Shown: positions 43,461 to 51,737, numbered from the stretch's first letter. The stretch is DNA of 64,000 nucleotides from Hymenobacter aerilatus (GCF_022921095.1 NZ_CP095053.1:1034501-1098500), one strand, 5' to 3'. Program-made: numbers and translations. The notes: generated by a model not told the origin, from the letters alone.

Positions 43461-43531
43461 AGGAAGGTGTCGTAGAGTAGTCATACTTCGTACTGAAAAT
43501 ACCAAACGGCTATTCGTTTTTCACCCTTCCT
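43461..43531 (+). ncRNA. Y-RNA-like unit 6, minimal, no tRNA part
   Basis: Closing stem AGGAAGG/CCTTCCT with bulged C; GGTGTCGTAG 5' element; inner helix GAGTAGTC/GGCTATTC (8 pairs with wobbles). The loop is only about 25 bases and starts with the conserved ATACTTCG seen in most units. The 3' element is degenerate (CGTTTTTCACC). It resembles a simple Y RNA without the effector module. Confidence 0.68.
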
Positions 43532-43542
43532 ACCTCTTATTG

Positions 43543-43635
43543 CCTACTACCAGATGCCGTAGGTCCGCGTTACTTCGACCTGTCACGTCGGCTATCAGCC
43601 TTGCGCGAACCGCCTGTTGCTCTGGTACCAGTAGG
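43543..43635 (+). ncRNA. Y-RNA-like unit 7, minimal, no tRNA part
   Basis: Closing stem in two parts, CCTACT/AGTAGG and ACCAGA/TCTGGT, with the bulged C; ATGCCGTAG 5' element; inner helix GGTCCGCG/CGCGAACC with one mismatch; GTTACTTCG in the loop. The loop has no T or D arm. It ends 38 bases before the rtcB start. Confidence 0.7.
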
Positions 43636-43673
43636 AAGCCATTCAATCATTCAATAAGCAACCATTTAGCATA

Positions 43674-45077
43674 ATGGCTCAACAACTACGCGGCAACGAC
43701 CTTCGCCAACTGGGTTTCCCGGAAGGTCGGGCCATTGGGCTGGCGCTGGCACAATTGCAGCGCAAGCACCTCAAAAAACTTTCGCATACCGAGCAGCTGA
43801 TGTTGCTCCAAAATTTACTCGCTAACCCCAACGACTACCTCACCCACCTCGATTGGAGCCACACGGCCGCCGCCTTGCTACCACCGCCTTCGCGCCATAT
43901 TGCCCTAGCCGAGCGCAAGCCTTACGCCTTGTTTGGGGCTGAGTACATCGACCAGAGTGCCATTCACCAGATGGAAACGGCCATGAAACTGCCCGTGACG
44001 GTGGCCGGCGCCCTCATGCCCGACGCTCACCACGGCTACGGCCTACCCATCGGGGGCGTGCTGGCTACCGATAACGCCGTGATTCCCTACGCTGTGGGCG
44101 TCGACATTGGCTGCCGTATGGCCTTGTCAGTATTCGCGCTGCCGCCCAAGCACCTGGAGCAGCGTGTGCAGGAGCTACGCAAAATGCTGGTAGACAACAC
44201 CCGCTTCGGTAACCGCGACGTATTCCGTCACGGGCAGAAGCTGGACCACGCCGTGCTCGACCGCGCCGAATTCCAGGAAATCGGGTTTCTGCGCAATAAG
44301 CTGGACACGGCGGCCACCCAAATTGGCTCATCGGGTGGCGGCAACCACTTTGTGGAGTGGGGTGTGGTAGACATTCTCGACCCGACCAATGAGTTGGGCG
44401 TGCCGGTAGGGCAGTATCTGGGGCTGTTGTCGCACTCCGGCTCGCGGGGGCTGGGTGCTAGCATCGCCAACCACTACACCAAGCTCGCCAAAGACGTGTG
44501 CCAACTGCCCAGCGAGGCGCAGCACCTAGCTTGGCTTTCGCTGGAAAGCGAAGCCGGCCAAGAGTACTGGGCCGCCATGAATCTGGCTGGCGACTACGCC
44601 TCGGCGTGCCACCACCAGATTCATCAGCGACTGGCCAAGGCCTTGGGCGAACGGCCCCTGGCAAAAGTGGAAAACCACCACAACTTTGCTTGGAAAGAAC
44701 GCCTTGCGACTGGGCAGGAGGTAGTGGTGCACCGCAAGGGCGCCACGCCGGCCGGCGCGGGCGTGCTGGGCATCATCCCCGGCTCCATGACGGCCCCTGG
44801 CTTTATTGTGCGGGGTAGGGGCGAGGCAACATCGCTGGCATCGGCCTCACACGGGGCCGGCCGGGCCATGTCGCGCACCCGCGCCAAGCAGGAGTTGGGC
44901 GAAGCCGACGTACGACGCTACCTCCAGCAGCACCACATCGAGCTGATTGGGGGCGGGGTAGACGAGGCTCCTCAGGCGTACAAAGACATCCACGCCGTGA
45001 TGGCCAGCCAGCACGATCTGGTGGATGTGCTGGGCACGTTCACGCCGCGCATTGTACGCATGGAAGGCGGGGTATAG
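43674..45077 (+). CDS. rtcB: RNA-splicing ligase RtcB
   Basis: 467 residues. RtcB joins RNA ends with 2',3'-cyclic phosphate or 3'-phosphate to 5'-OH ends, using GTP and Mn2+. Motifs: PDAHHGYGLPIGGV and VGVDIGCRMA with the metal-binding Asp and Cys, SSGGGNHFVEWG, LLSHSGSRGLGASIAN, ENHHNFAW, VVHRKGATPA, GIIPGSMTAPGFIVRG and SASHGAGRAMSR containing the guanylylated His. All are intact, so it should be active. It is the last gene of the island, 38 bases after the Y-RNA array, with a terminator behind. Neither archease, RtcA nor an RtcR activator is present here. Confidence 0.96.
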   Translation: MAQQLRGNDLRQLGFPEGRAIGLALAQLQRKHLKKLSHTEQLMLLQNLLANPNDYLTHLDWSHTAAALLPPPSRHIALAERKPYALFGAEYIDQSAIHQMETAMKLPVTVAGALMPDAHHGYGLPIGGVLATDNAVIPYAVGVDIGCRMALSVFALPPKHLEQRVQELRKMLVDNTRFGNRDVFRHGQKLDHAVLDRAEFQEIGFLRNKLDTAATQIGSSGGGNHFVEWGVVDILDPTNELGVPVGQYLGLLSHSGSRGLGASIANHYTKLAKDVCQLPSEAQHLAWLSLESEAGQEYWAAMNLAGDYASACHHQIHQRLAKALGERPLAKVENHHNFAWKERLATGQEVVVHRKGATPAGAGVLGIIPGSMTAPGFIVRGRGEATSLASASHGAGRAMSRTRAKQELGEADVRRYLQQHHIELIGGGVDEAPQAYKDIHAVMASQHDLVDVLGTFTPRIVRMEGGV

Positions 45078-45091
45078 TCCCGGCATAAAAT

Positions 45092-45133
45092 GCCAATAGG
45101 GGCGCTTACCTACAGGTAGGCGTCCGTATTGGC
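45092..45133 (+). terminator. terminator of the Ro/RtcB operon
   Basis: GCCAATA and TATTGGC outer arms with an inner GGGGCGC/GCGTCC and TACCT/AGGTA stem, followed by TTTGTTG, 15 bases after the rtcB stop. Confidence 0.75.
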
Positions 45134-45189
45134 TTTGTTGGCGTGAGCGAAGGTGTTAATGCAGAAACGTAGCTAGCTCCTGGTCTGTA

Positions 45190-45474
45190 TCACATTACGC
45201 GCTGATGGCGACGGCGCAAACGTACCAGTCGGTTTGCGCAAGGGTAGGAGCGGGCCGAGGCGCGGGCAGTAGTAGTCCGGCATACGGAAGAAGTAAGAAT
45301 AACTCCGCTGGAAAGTAGTAGCAGCGCTAGCGCTGTGAGGGCAAGCGGCGAGGAGGCAGTTGAATTCATAGGGCGGGAGGGTAAAGAGCGGTAGGATACG
45401 TAATAGCCGGTAACAAGGCAGAAAATCAGCGCGCAGTAGAAAAGCGGTTGCTGCATTGCTGCCGGGAGTAGCAA
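45190..45474 (-). CDS. possible small membrane protein
   Basis: 94 residues with two hydrophobic stretches (PLFYCALIFCLVTGYYV and LALTALALLLLSSGVIL) and a basic C-terminus. No family recognised, and nothing else explains the 560-base gap between rtcB and the nucleoside hydrolase. ATG 45456 is an alternative start. It may be spurious. Confidence 0.3.
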   Translation of the reverse strand: MLLPAAMQQPLFYCALIFCLVTGYYVSYRSLPSRPMNSTASSPLALTALALLLLSSGVILTSSVCRTTTARASARSYPCANRLVRLRRRHQRVM

Positions 45475-45637
45475 GAGATATAAGAAAACTAAGTAGTCTA
45501 ATAATACGAACTTTTGGGTTTTCTAGTTGAGTTGCTGCCTAAAACCGGCCATTATCAGGCGCGCAAGCTATATTCACGCCACTCCGGTTGCAGGATTAGA
45601 AAAATACTACATTACCCTGCTTTCAGACCGTAGATGC

Positions 45638-46606
45638 CTATGCTGAAGTGCTTTGCAGCGGCTGCCGCAGTTGCCGAAACAGGTAGGCGTAGAAATCCTC
45701 TTTGCGCACGTGCACGGCCATTTTCACCCATTGCCCCGAGCCAGGAGCACGATGCGTGCGGCCGGCGCTGGCACCCGTAGGCGTTACCTCTAGCTCTACT
45801 CTTTCAAAATCGAGGGCCTCAGGAATAGCGAGGTAGCTGGTCGTGAGTACGTCCCACATAAAATAGGTGTACTCGTAGGCCGGAATAGTGTCGATGGTAG
45901 TGGCCCAGAACTGCCCGGCCAGGTTGGAGAAGAAGTACTCCGACTGCCGGGCCAGCTGCTGCAGAAAATCAAAGCTGACGGGCACGTGGTTGGTGGCATC
46001 CAGCGGTACGATGGTAACGGGCAGCCCCATACGAAACAGCTTGTGCGCCGAAATCGGGTCCCAAAACACATTCCACTCGGCGGTGCCGTTGTGGTTGTAG
46101 GTTTTCACGTTGCCGATAACGTCCACGGCGCCGCCCATCCAGACCACCTCGCCTACCTTGGCCGCTAGGGTAGGGTCTTGTTCTAGGGCATGCACCAAGT
46201 TGGAGCACGGCCCCGTGAGCAGCACCGTAACTGGGCCGGGGGCAGCCGTCAGCTTGCGCCAGATAAAGGCCACGCTGTCGTCGTAATGAGCTGCGCCGGG
46301 TGTGTCTACGTTGATCATGCTGGGCAGCGCATTCAAAATCTTGGGCTTGGCCCGCCAATCGGAGGGAAAGGCGTTTACACCGTGGTAGTCGCCGCCGCTC
46401 ACCTCAATATCGGTGCGCTGAGCAAGCGCCAGCAGCTTGTGCGTGGTAAGCAGGGCGGTTTCGAGGTAGCAATCGGCAGGCGTGACGGAAATGCCCAGCA
46501 ACTCAACCTGCGGCATGTGCAGCAGCAGAAGCAGCGACAGAAAATCGTCTACCCCACCATCGTGGTCGAACAAAACATATTGCTTGGGCTGGCGTGCATC
46601 GGGCAT
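45638..46606 (-). CDS. inosine-uridine-type nucleoside hydrolase
   Basis: 322 residues. The N-terminal calcium-binding Asp cluster reads FDHDGGVDDFLSLLLLL (DxDxGxDD), followed by LLTGPCSNLVHALEQDP and VVWMGGAVDVIGN...NGTAEWNVFWDPISAHKLF, all typical of the family that cleaves the N-glycosidic bond of nucleosides in salvage. The central Gly replaces the more common Pro (DPG). Base specificity cannot be set from sequence. It is convergent with rtcB and divergent from the DUF2490 gene. Confidence 0.92.
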   Translation of the reverse strand: MPDARQPKQYVLFDHDGGVDDFLSLLLLLHMPQVELLGISVTPADCYLETALLTTHKLLALAQRTDIEVSGGDYHGVNAFPSDWRAKPKILNALPSMINVDTPGAAHYDDSVAFIWRKLTAAPGPVTVLLTGPCSNLVHALEQDPTLAAKVGEVVWMGGAVDVIGNVKTYNHNGTAEWNVFWDPISAHKLFRMGLPVTIVPLDATNHVPVSFDFLQQLARQSEYFFSNLAGQFWATTIDTIPAYEYTYFMWDVLTTSYLAIPEALDFERVELEVTPTGASAGRTHRAPGSGQWVKMAVHVRKEDFYAYLFRQLRQPLQSTSA

Positions 46607-46723
46607 ATAGCAGTGGGCTAAGGAGGTGAGAAAAACGGGCGGTAAAATTGGGTCGCTTTTACCAGAATGACGCTACCAGGAAGTGAGATAGAACTGGAAT
46701 ATTCGCAGCAACCTGACAGCGAA

Positions 46724-46731
46724 TATCTTTG
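46724..46731 (+). promoter_or_regulatory. TATCTTTG -7 element of the DUF2490 gene
   Basis: Exact TAnnTTTG match followed by C, 76 bases before the GTG start. No clear TTG is found at the right distance upstream, so the call is moderate. Confidence 0.4.
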
Positions 46732-46806
46732 CAGTACCCTAGGCACTAGCTACTCACTTGCTCGCTAGATTTCTCCTCCTCCGAACAGTTCTTTCTGCCC
46801 TCCTCC

Positions 46807-47601
46807 GTGAAAAAACATCTACTTCTTGGTTTGCACATCCTGTGCTTCATGGGTTTGTATCACCCGTTGCAGGCCCAAACAGCTGTAAATCCGGTACAGC
46901 CGTGGGGAAGCTGGGGAATACTGACGCTAGTGCTGCCCGGCACCGCTGAAAAAAAATGGGGAGGCTTTGCGGAAGTACAGGCCCGCACCAATGCCGTGTT
47001 TCGGCAGTACTTCTACCACGAGCTGAAAACCGGGCTGAGCTACGATCTGGACCGCAACTTCACCTTCACGCTGGCCGGCGGCCGCTACGCTACTGCCGAC
47101 TACAAAGACCTTGGGGCTGGCCCGCTCAACGTAGAAAAGCGCTTCTGGCAACAAGTAATTATGAGCCAGTTTACGCACCGCGTGAAGCTGGAACACCGCT
47201 ACCGGGTAGAGGAACGGTGGTTTCGGTTTCGCGACGACAGCACCAGCTTCCGTATGCGCCTGCGCTACCGCCTGAACGCGTTCCTACCCCTGAACAAACC
47301 TACCATCACCGATAAAACCGTGTTTTTGTCGGCCTACGACGAAATCTTCTTGAACCCCGACGGGCCTACCTTCGAGCGCAACCGCATATATGCTGGCGTG
47401 GGCTACCAGATCAATGCTCATCTGACTGTGCAGGCGGGATGGGTGAACCAGGCCAACTATAATCTGCCTGCGTTTCGGCAGGGGCAGTTTATTCCGCAGA
47501 ACACGGCCGCCAAAAACAACGTGGTGCTGGCCATGGCCTACCGGCTGGCGCACCGCAGCGGTGGGCCGGTAGGAGAGCGTCTACCCTCACAGCATGATTA
47601 G
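46807..47601 (+). CDS. DUF2490 outer-membrane protein
   Basis: 264 residues starting at GTG 46807. A Sec signal (KKHLLLGLHILCFMGLYHPLQAQ) is followed by alternating beta strands, for example WGSWGILTLVLPG, WGGFAEVQARTNAVF, VKLEHRYRVEERWF and FRMRLRYRLNAFLPL, with the DUF2490 landmarks HELKTGLSYDL and SAYDEIFLN. Members are predicted 12-strand barrels or their relatives of unknown role. It is convergent with the MOSC gene. Confidence 0.87.
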   Translation: MKKHLLLGLHILCFMGLYHPLQAQTAVNPVQPWGSWGILTLVLPGTAEKKWGGFAEVQARTNAVFRQYFYHELKTGLSYDLDRNFTFTLAGGRYATADYKDLGAGPLNVEKRFWQQVIMSQFTHRVKLEHRYRVEERWFRFRDDSTSFRMRLRYRLNAFLPLNKPTITDKTVFLSAYDEIFLNPDGPTFERNRIYAGVGYQINAHLTVQAGWVNQANYNLPAFRQGQFIPQNTAAKNNVVLAMAYRLAHRSGGPVGERLPSQHD

Positions 47602-47620
47602 GCCTGCCAGGGTATTGGCG

Positions 47621-48142
47621 CTAGCTGGCAGCTATTACCTGCACCGCATCGCCTACCCGAATGGTGCCGCCGTGCAGAATGCGGGCTGTAAGGCCACCGT
47701 GGCCGCGCATGGCGTTGTAGCCACCCGGCCCCAGCTCCTCCTCCATCCGCGAGCAAGGGTGGCACTCCCCCGTAATTTCCAGTACTACCTCGTCGCCAAT
47801 GCGTACCTGGTGGTTTTTCAGCGCCAGCAGGTTCAATCCGCTCACTACCAGGTTGCGGCGCAGCCGGGCCGGGTCCACGGCTTCCGTCAGCCCCAGGTAG
47901 CCAGCTACGGCGGGTAGGTGTTCGGCCTGGATGAGGGTAATCTGCCGCTTGCCGCCGGGCTTAGGGCGGGCGTGGTCGCCGGAGAGGTGGCGGTCGGTTT
48001 CTACGGTGGCCTCCTGCATGGGCACCATGGGGGCGCGGCGCACCGGCCGGATGCCAATCCATTCTAACTGGCCTACCTGGGGTAGGGTGTTCAGCAAGCG
48101 GGCAATGGTGGATTTGTCGTCGCCGACGAAGGGGAAAGGCAT
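47621..48142 (-). CDS. MOSC-domain protein
   Basis: 173 residues from ATG 48142 (MPFPFVGDDKSTIARLL); a longer frame exists without similarity. MOSC features: WIGIRPVRRAPM, VETDRHLSGDHARPKPGGKRQITLIQAEHL, RRNLVVSGLNL and the conserved Cys in ITGECHPCSRMEEELGPG. MOSC domains carry molybdenum cofactor sulfur chemistry in MOCO sulfurases and the mARC/YiiM enzymes that reduce N-hydroxylated compounds. This short form is close to the YiiM type; no molybdopterin gene is near. Confidence 0.88.
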   Translation of the reverse strand: MPFPFVGDDKSTIARLLNTLPQVGQLEWIGIRPVRRAPMVPMQEATVETDRHLSGDHARPKPGGKRQITLIQAEHLPAVAGYLGLTEAVDPARLRRNLVVSGLNLLALKNHQVRIGDEVVLEITGECHPCSRMEEELGPGGYNAMRGHGGLTARILHGGTIRVGDAVQVIAAS

Positions 48143-48374
48143 GAGCGAAGAAACAGTAGAAGTGAGAAAGCAGCGCTGGCAGCAAGATACGTGACCCGCC
48201 GCCAGCACACACCGCCCTACATGTACAAAATAGAGGCAAGGGAAGCAGCCTAATGAATTTAAGCTAACCCCGGCCATAATTGTGCGTACACAGTGGCAAG
48301 CAAGCCGCACAGCGCAATAGGTACTCTAGCCTGTACCGGCTTGCCTCTCCAACCTGTTTACTTTCTTTCTGATT

Positions 48375-49046
48375 ATGGCCCTTCCCAGCACCAATAAAAA
48401 GGCTCCCGTAGCCGCCAAAGCAGCTCCTGCTAAAGCAAAAGAATCTAAGAACGCCGTTGCTGCACCCAACCCTGCTGTCAACGTGCAACCTATCCTAAAT
48501 CAGCAGCAAAACGCGCCAGCTCCCATCCAGAAATACGGCACTGTATCGCAGCGTCTACCCATTGGCCTGAGCGAAGACACCCGGCGCGAAAGCGTAGAGC
48601 TGCTAAATCAGCTGCTGGCTGATACGTGCAGCCTGCGCGATATGTACAAGAAGCACCACTGGCAAGTAGTAGGCCCTACCTTCTACCAGTTGCACTTGCT
48701 GTTCGATAAGCACTATGAGGAGCAAAGCGAACTAGTAGACACCATTGCCGAGCGCATCCAGATTCTGGGTGGTGTAGCCGTGGCCATGGCCGCCGACGTA
48801 GCCGAGCTAACCAGCATTCCGCGCCCTCCCCGCGACCGGGAAGAAGTACCGGTACAGATTTCGCGTCTGCTGGAAGCGCACCAGATCATCCTGGAACAGT
48901 GCCACGACATCGCCAAGAAAGCTGACGACTCCGGCGATGACGGCACCAACGACATGGTAATAAGCGACGTACTGCGCGCCAACGAAATGCAGGTATGGTT
49001 TGTGTCGGAGCACGTAGTAGAAGCTCCGCTTACGCAAGCAGAGTAA
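48375..49046 (+). CDS. dps: Dps/ferritin-like DNA-protecting protein
   Basis: 223 residues, longer than the usual 160-180. A Lys/Ala-rich N-terminal tail of about 60 residues (KKAPVAAKAAPAKAKESKN) is of the kind that binds DNA. The four-helix ferritin-like core follows, with the inter-subunit ferroxidase site in YKKHHWQVVGPTFYQLHLLFDKHYEEQ (His, Asp and Glu ligands). Dps oligomers oxidise and store iron and shield DNA during stress. A terminator follows. The gene is alone. Confidence 0.92.
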   Translation: MALPSTNKKAPVAAKAAPAKAKESKNAVAAPNPAVNVQPILNQQQNAPAPIQKYGTVSQRLPIGLSEDTRRESVELLNQLLADTCSLRDMYKKHHWQVVGPTFYQLHLLFDKHYEEQSELVDTIAERIQILGGVAVAMAADVAELTSIPRPPRDREEVPVQISRLLEAHQIILEQCHDIAKKADDSGDDGTNDMVISDVLRANEMQVWFVSEHVVEAPLTQAE

Positions 49047-49066
49047 GTATTTTCTAACAGAAGATT

Positions 49067-49100
49067 AAAACGCTCGGCCATCCTCTTGGCCGGGCGTTTT
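49067..49100 (+). terminator. terminator after dps
   Basis: AAAACGCTCGGCCA and TGGCCGGGCGTTTT arms around a 6-base loop, ending in a T-run. Confidence 0.88.
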
Positions 49101-49282
49101 GTCTGTAGAGGCAACTACAGGCCGCTCCACCAAACTGATAGGGTAGGGATTCCGCATCTGAGGCCTGCCGCCAAGCTGCAAAAGCGAGTGTCATAGGAAA
49201 AAATATCTGGCTGTTGCAAGCTGATACTGAGCCCGAAACCATCTTGCCAAGAATACCCGGCAAGAAAAATACGGTCGTAGGC

Positions 49283-49313
49283 TTGCACGAGCGGTAGCAG
49301 CCCCCTACTTTTG
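49283..49313 (+). promoter_or_regulatory. promoter of tRNA-Leu
   Basis: TTG at 49283-49285, 20 bases, then TACTTTTG at 49306-49313, matching the Bacteroidota promoter pattern, 72 bases before the tRNA. Confidence 0.55.
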
Positions 49314-49385
49314 TGCCCACTTCGCCGCCTCAGCGAAGCCCGAAGCTTGCTTTCGGAACCAGAAGTTGTGTTTTTCTAGCCTACT

Positions 49386-49467
49386 GCGCACGTGGTGAAA
49401 CTGGTAGACACGCCATCTTGAGGGGGTGGTGCCTTCGGGTGTGGGAGTTCGAATCTCCCCGCGCGCA
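49386..49467 (+). tRNA. tRNA-Leu (GAG)
   Basis: 82 bases, class II. Acceptor GCGCACG/CGCGCGC, D arm GTGGTGAAACTGGTAGACAC, anticodon stem CCATC/GGTGG with loop TTGAGGG (anticodon GAG, reading CUC/CUU), variable arm GTGCCTTCGGGTG, T arm with GTTCGAATC. CCA is not encoded. Pair 5-68 is A-C, an odd mismatch in the acceptor stem. A promoter lies upstream and a terminator follows. Confidence 0.93.
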
Positions 49468-49473
49468 CTTACA

Positions 49474-49509
49474 CAAAAAAGTCCGGTCTATACAGGCCGG
49501 ACTTTTTTG
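49474..49509 (+). terminator. terminator after tRNA-Leu
   Basis: AAAAAAGTCCGG and CCGGACTTTTTT arms around a short loop, ending in a T-run, 7 bases after the tRNA. Confidence 0.9.
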
Positions 49510-49580
49510 TTTGGCAGCAATGAAGTAGCCAGTAGTATGTGCCGCTGATGACGCTAGGTAGCGCCGCGCGGAGTCGTTGG

Positions 49581-51161
49581 CTACACGCCTACCCGTTCAA
49601 ACGGATTTCCGGGCACTACCAGCACCACCCGCTCGCGCTCTACCACCACGGCGCCCGGCGCGGCGCCTTTGGGCTTGCGCACAAACTTTTTGGGCGTCAC
49701 CGTCACGGGGCACAGCGAGTCGTGCTGGCGGCGCGAGTACCAAGCGGCTAGCTGGGCGGCGCGCTCTACTACAGGTTCAGGCACCGGGTATCCTGCTCGG
49801 TGTCGCACTACCACGTGCGAACCGCTGACGTCTTTGGCGTGCAACCATAGGTCGTCTTTGTGCGCGTATTTCTGCGTGAGTAGGTCGTTATTCTGGGCAT
49901 TGCGGCCTACCAGAATGGTAAAGCCGCTATCCGTAAATACTTTGAAGGGTAGCTCGTTGCCTGCTGCTTTGGCCTGGGCTGCAGCATCGAGACCATGCTG
50001 CTTGCGCCAGGTTCGTAGCGTGCGCAGGTCAGCTAGACCAGTTAATTCTTCTAACCTCTCCAGGCACCAGAAAGCTTCGGTTTCGCGCTGTTCAATGCGC
50101 TGGCTGAGTTGTTGTAATTCAATCTGCTGGTTTTTGGCCTTGCGGTAAAGGTTTTGGGCCGTGCGCTGGGGCGTTTCGGTGGGTTTGAGCTTGATAACAC
50201 GCGGTTGATTATCCTGATAGAAGTCAACTACTTCCACCTGCGCTGCTCCGGCCGAAATCTGGCTGAGGTGCGCCATGATCAGGTCGGCGGTTTGGCGGTA
50301 GCCGGCGGTGTGCTCTAGGGCGTGGCGGCGCGTGCGGGCCATTTGGGCGCTGGTGCTGGCTTCCTCGGCTCGCTTTTCCAAGGTCTGGCGCACTTGGCGA
50401 ATCTCCGTCTCATACGCCCGCCGACTCAGAAAATGCGGTACAAACTCGCGCAAGGCCGCAATAGGGTCGGTAGGGGGTAGGGTCTTCTGTACCTCCCCGA
50501 GCGGCAGCAGACTCAGGCGCGTTCGGTTTTCCAGCTGTATGATGTAGAGCTGCGCTGGTTGCTCCAATTGCCGGATAATATCTGCTACCAGTTGCTCCCG
50601 TTGGGGTAAGGGTGCGGCGTCGTAGCCGTGGACGCGCAGGTAGCGGGCGGGTAGGTCGCTGAGGGCAGGGTAGCGGCGCAGCGGATCGGCCTCGTGCGGG
50701 CGGGTACCAGCATCCGGGGCGGTGGTAGGGGGTAGGGGCAGAATGTCCGCATCGGCAGTGTAGCGCTGGTGAAACAGCTCGGCGGGCGCATCCGGGGTAG
50801 GGCGGAAAATGGCGTTGGGCCGTGGGCCAAACAGCTTCAGCAGCAGGGTAGCACCATCGATGAAGGTGAATTGCAAAATTCTGTCCTGCGGTAGCGCATC
50901 CACGTGGCTTACCTCGCGCCCTAGCAAACCAGGCAACAGATCCACTGAGTTTTGTCGGGCGCGGTGGAAGGTTTCGGGCAGGGCTAGCGCCGGAAAGGCC
51001 GCCGACAGCTGCGCTTTCAGCCAAAACTCGGCCGCACCGTTGGTCAAACCAATCACCAATTCATCCTTTTCCTGCGAAAAGCACGTGACTACCCGGTAGC
51101 CGGCCAGGGCGCGAGTGAGAGCAGGCGCCAACAGACGCAGGAAATAGTAATTGGTATGCAT
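49581..51161 (-). CDS. rqcH: RqcH-type NFACT ribosome quality control protein
   Basis: 526 residues. The N-terminal NFACT-N domain contains the Asp93-Arg94 pair (LPQDRILQF), the residue pair needed in Bacillus RqcH to recruit alanyl-tRNA for C-terminal tailing. A helix-hairpin-helix and coiled-coil region follows (about 240-385, RRAYETEIRQVRQTLEKRAEE), then NFACT-R (HKDDLWLHAKDVSGSHVVVRH). RqcH binds obstructed 50S subunits and adds degron tails to stalled chains. The older name is fibronectin-binding protein. It is alone and divergent from a lipoprotein pseudogene. Confidence 0.93.
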   Translation of the reverse strand: MHTNYYFLRLLAPALTRALAGYRVVTCFSQEKDELVIGLTNGAAEFWLKAQLSAAFPALALPETFHRARQNSVDLLPGLLGREVSHVDALPQDRILQFTFIDGATLLLKLFGPRPNAIFRPTPDAPAELFHQRYTADADILPLPPTTAPDAGTRPHEADPLRRYPALSDLPARYLRVHGYDAAPLPQREQLVADIIRQLEQPAQLYIIQLENRTRLSLLPLGEVQKTLPPTDPIAALREFVPHFLSRRAYETEIRQVRQTLEKRAEEASTSAQMARTRRHALEHTAGYRQTADLIMAHLSQISAGAAQVEVVDFYQDNQPRVIKLKPTETPQRTAQNLYRKAKNQQIELQQLSQRIEQRETEAFWCLERLEELTGLADLRTLRTWRKQHGLDAAAQAKAAGNELPFKVFTDSGFTILVGRNAQNNDLLTQKYAHKDDLWLHAKDVSGSHVVVRHRAGYPVPEPVVERAAQLAAWYSRRQHDSLCPVTVTPKKFVRKPKGAAPGAVVVERERVVLVVPGNPFERVGV

Positions 51162-51278
51162 GAATTATTCAACTAGTGCGAGTAGAGGAAGTGTTGCAAA
51201 GGGCGTGTAAATGCAACCTCCGCCACTATTTTAAGCTCTTGCAAATGGGATAAACTACTCCTTGTATTTTCTTTAATT

Positions 51279-51737
51279 ATGAAAAAATATCCACTACTGA
51301 TTGGTGTAGCATTAAGCCTGACAGCGTGTTATACAGCCGATGAAGGTGAGGCTATACCATTGTCTATTGTCGCCGATTTCGACCGGGAGTTTGCCCTAAA
51401 CTATCGGCAACAGGCGTAGTTAGATGCCGCCTCACAGCCAGAATTGACGGTAGAGGTGACGGATATTCAATCTACGTTCTGCCCTAAGAACGTGACTTGC
51501 GTTACAGGTAACTTTGTAATGCCTACGCTGTGCGTAACAGATGCAACTGGGAGAGCACAAGAGTTGAAATTACCCGTTAGCGAAAACAGAATTTATACCT
51601 CAGCTTGGGTCGATACTACCAGCGTGCATGCTAATGGTAAGCGTTATATTTTATACTACACTAAATGGACTTTTGATACTGAGCGCGAACAGCCGAGTAA
51701 AAAGGACATTACCGTCTCCTTCCGCATTACAAAATAG
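51279..51737 (+). pseudogene. small lipoprotein gene broken by an in-frame amber codon
   Basis: The ATG at 51279 opens a lipoprotein signal (MKKYPLLIGVALSLTAC, Cys17) and 46 codons, ending FALNYRQQA then TAG at 51417-51419. The same frame continues without further stop to 51737 (LDAASQPELTVEVTDIQSTFCPKN...FRITK), and the join reads as one protein of 152 residues. A single C-to-T change (CAG to TAG) would explain it. It may be a true pseudogene, a sequencing error or a readthrough case. The product is a small secreted beta-rich protein of unknown role with paired Cys (FCPKNVTC). Confidence 0.75.

Noticed and set aside
42711..43635. A CRISPR array, because of the regular spacing of GGTGCCGTAG
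   Set aside because: The shared elements are short and split between both ends of each unit, spacers are paired stems of unequal length, and no cas gene is near.
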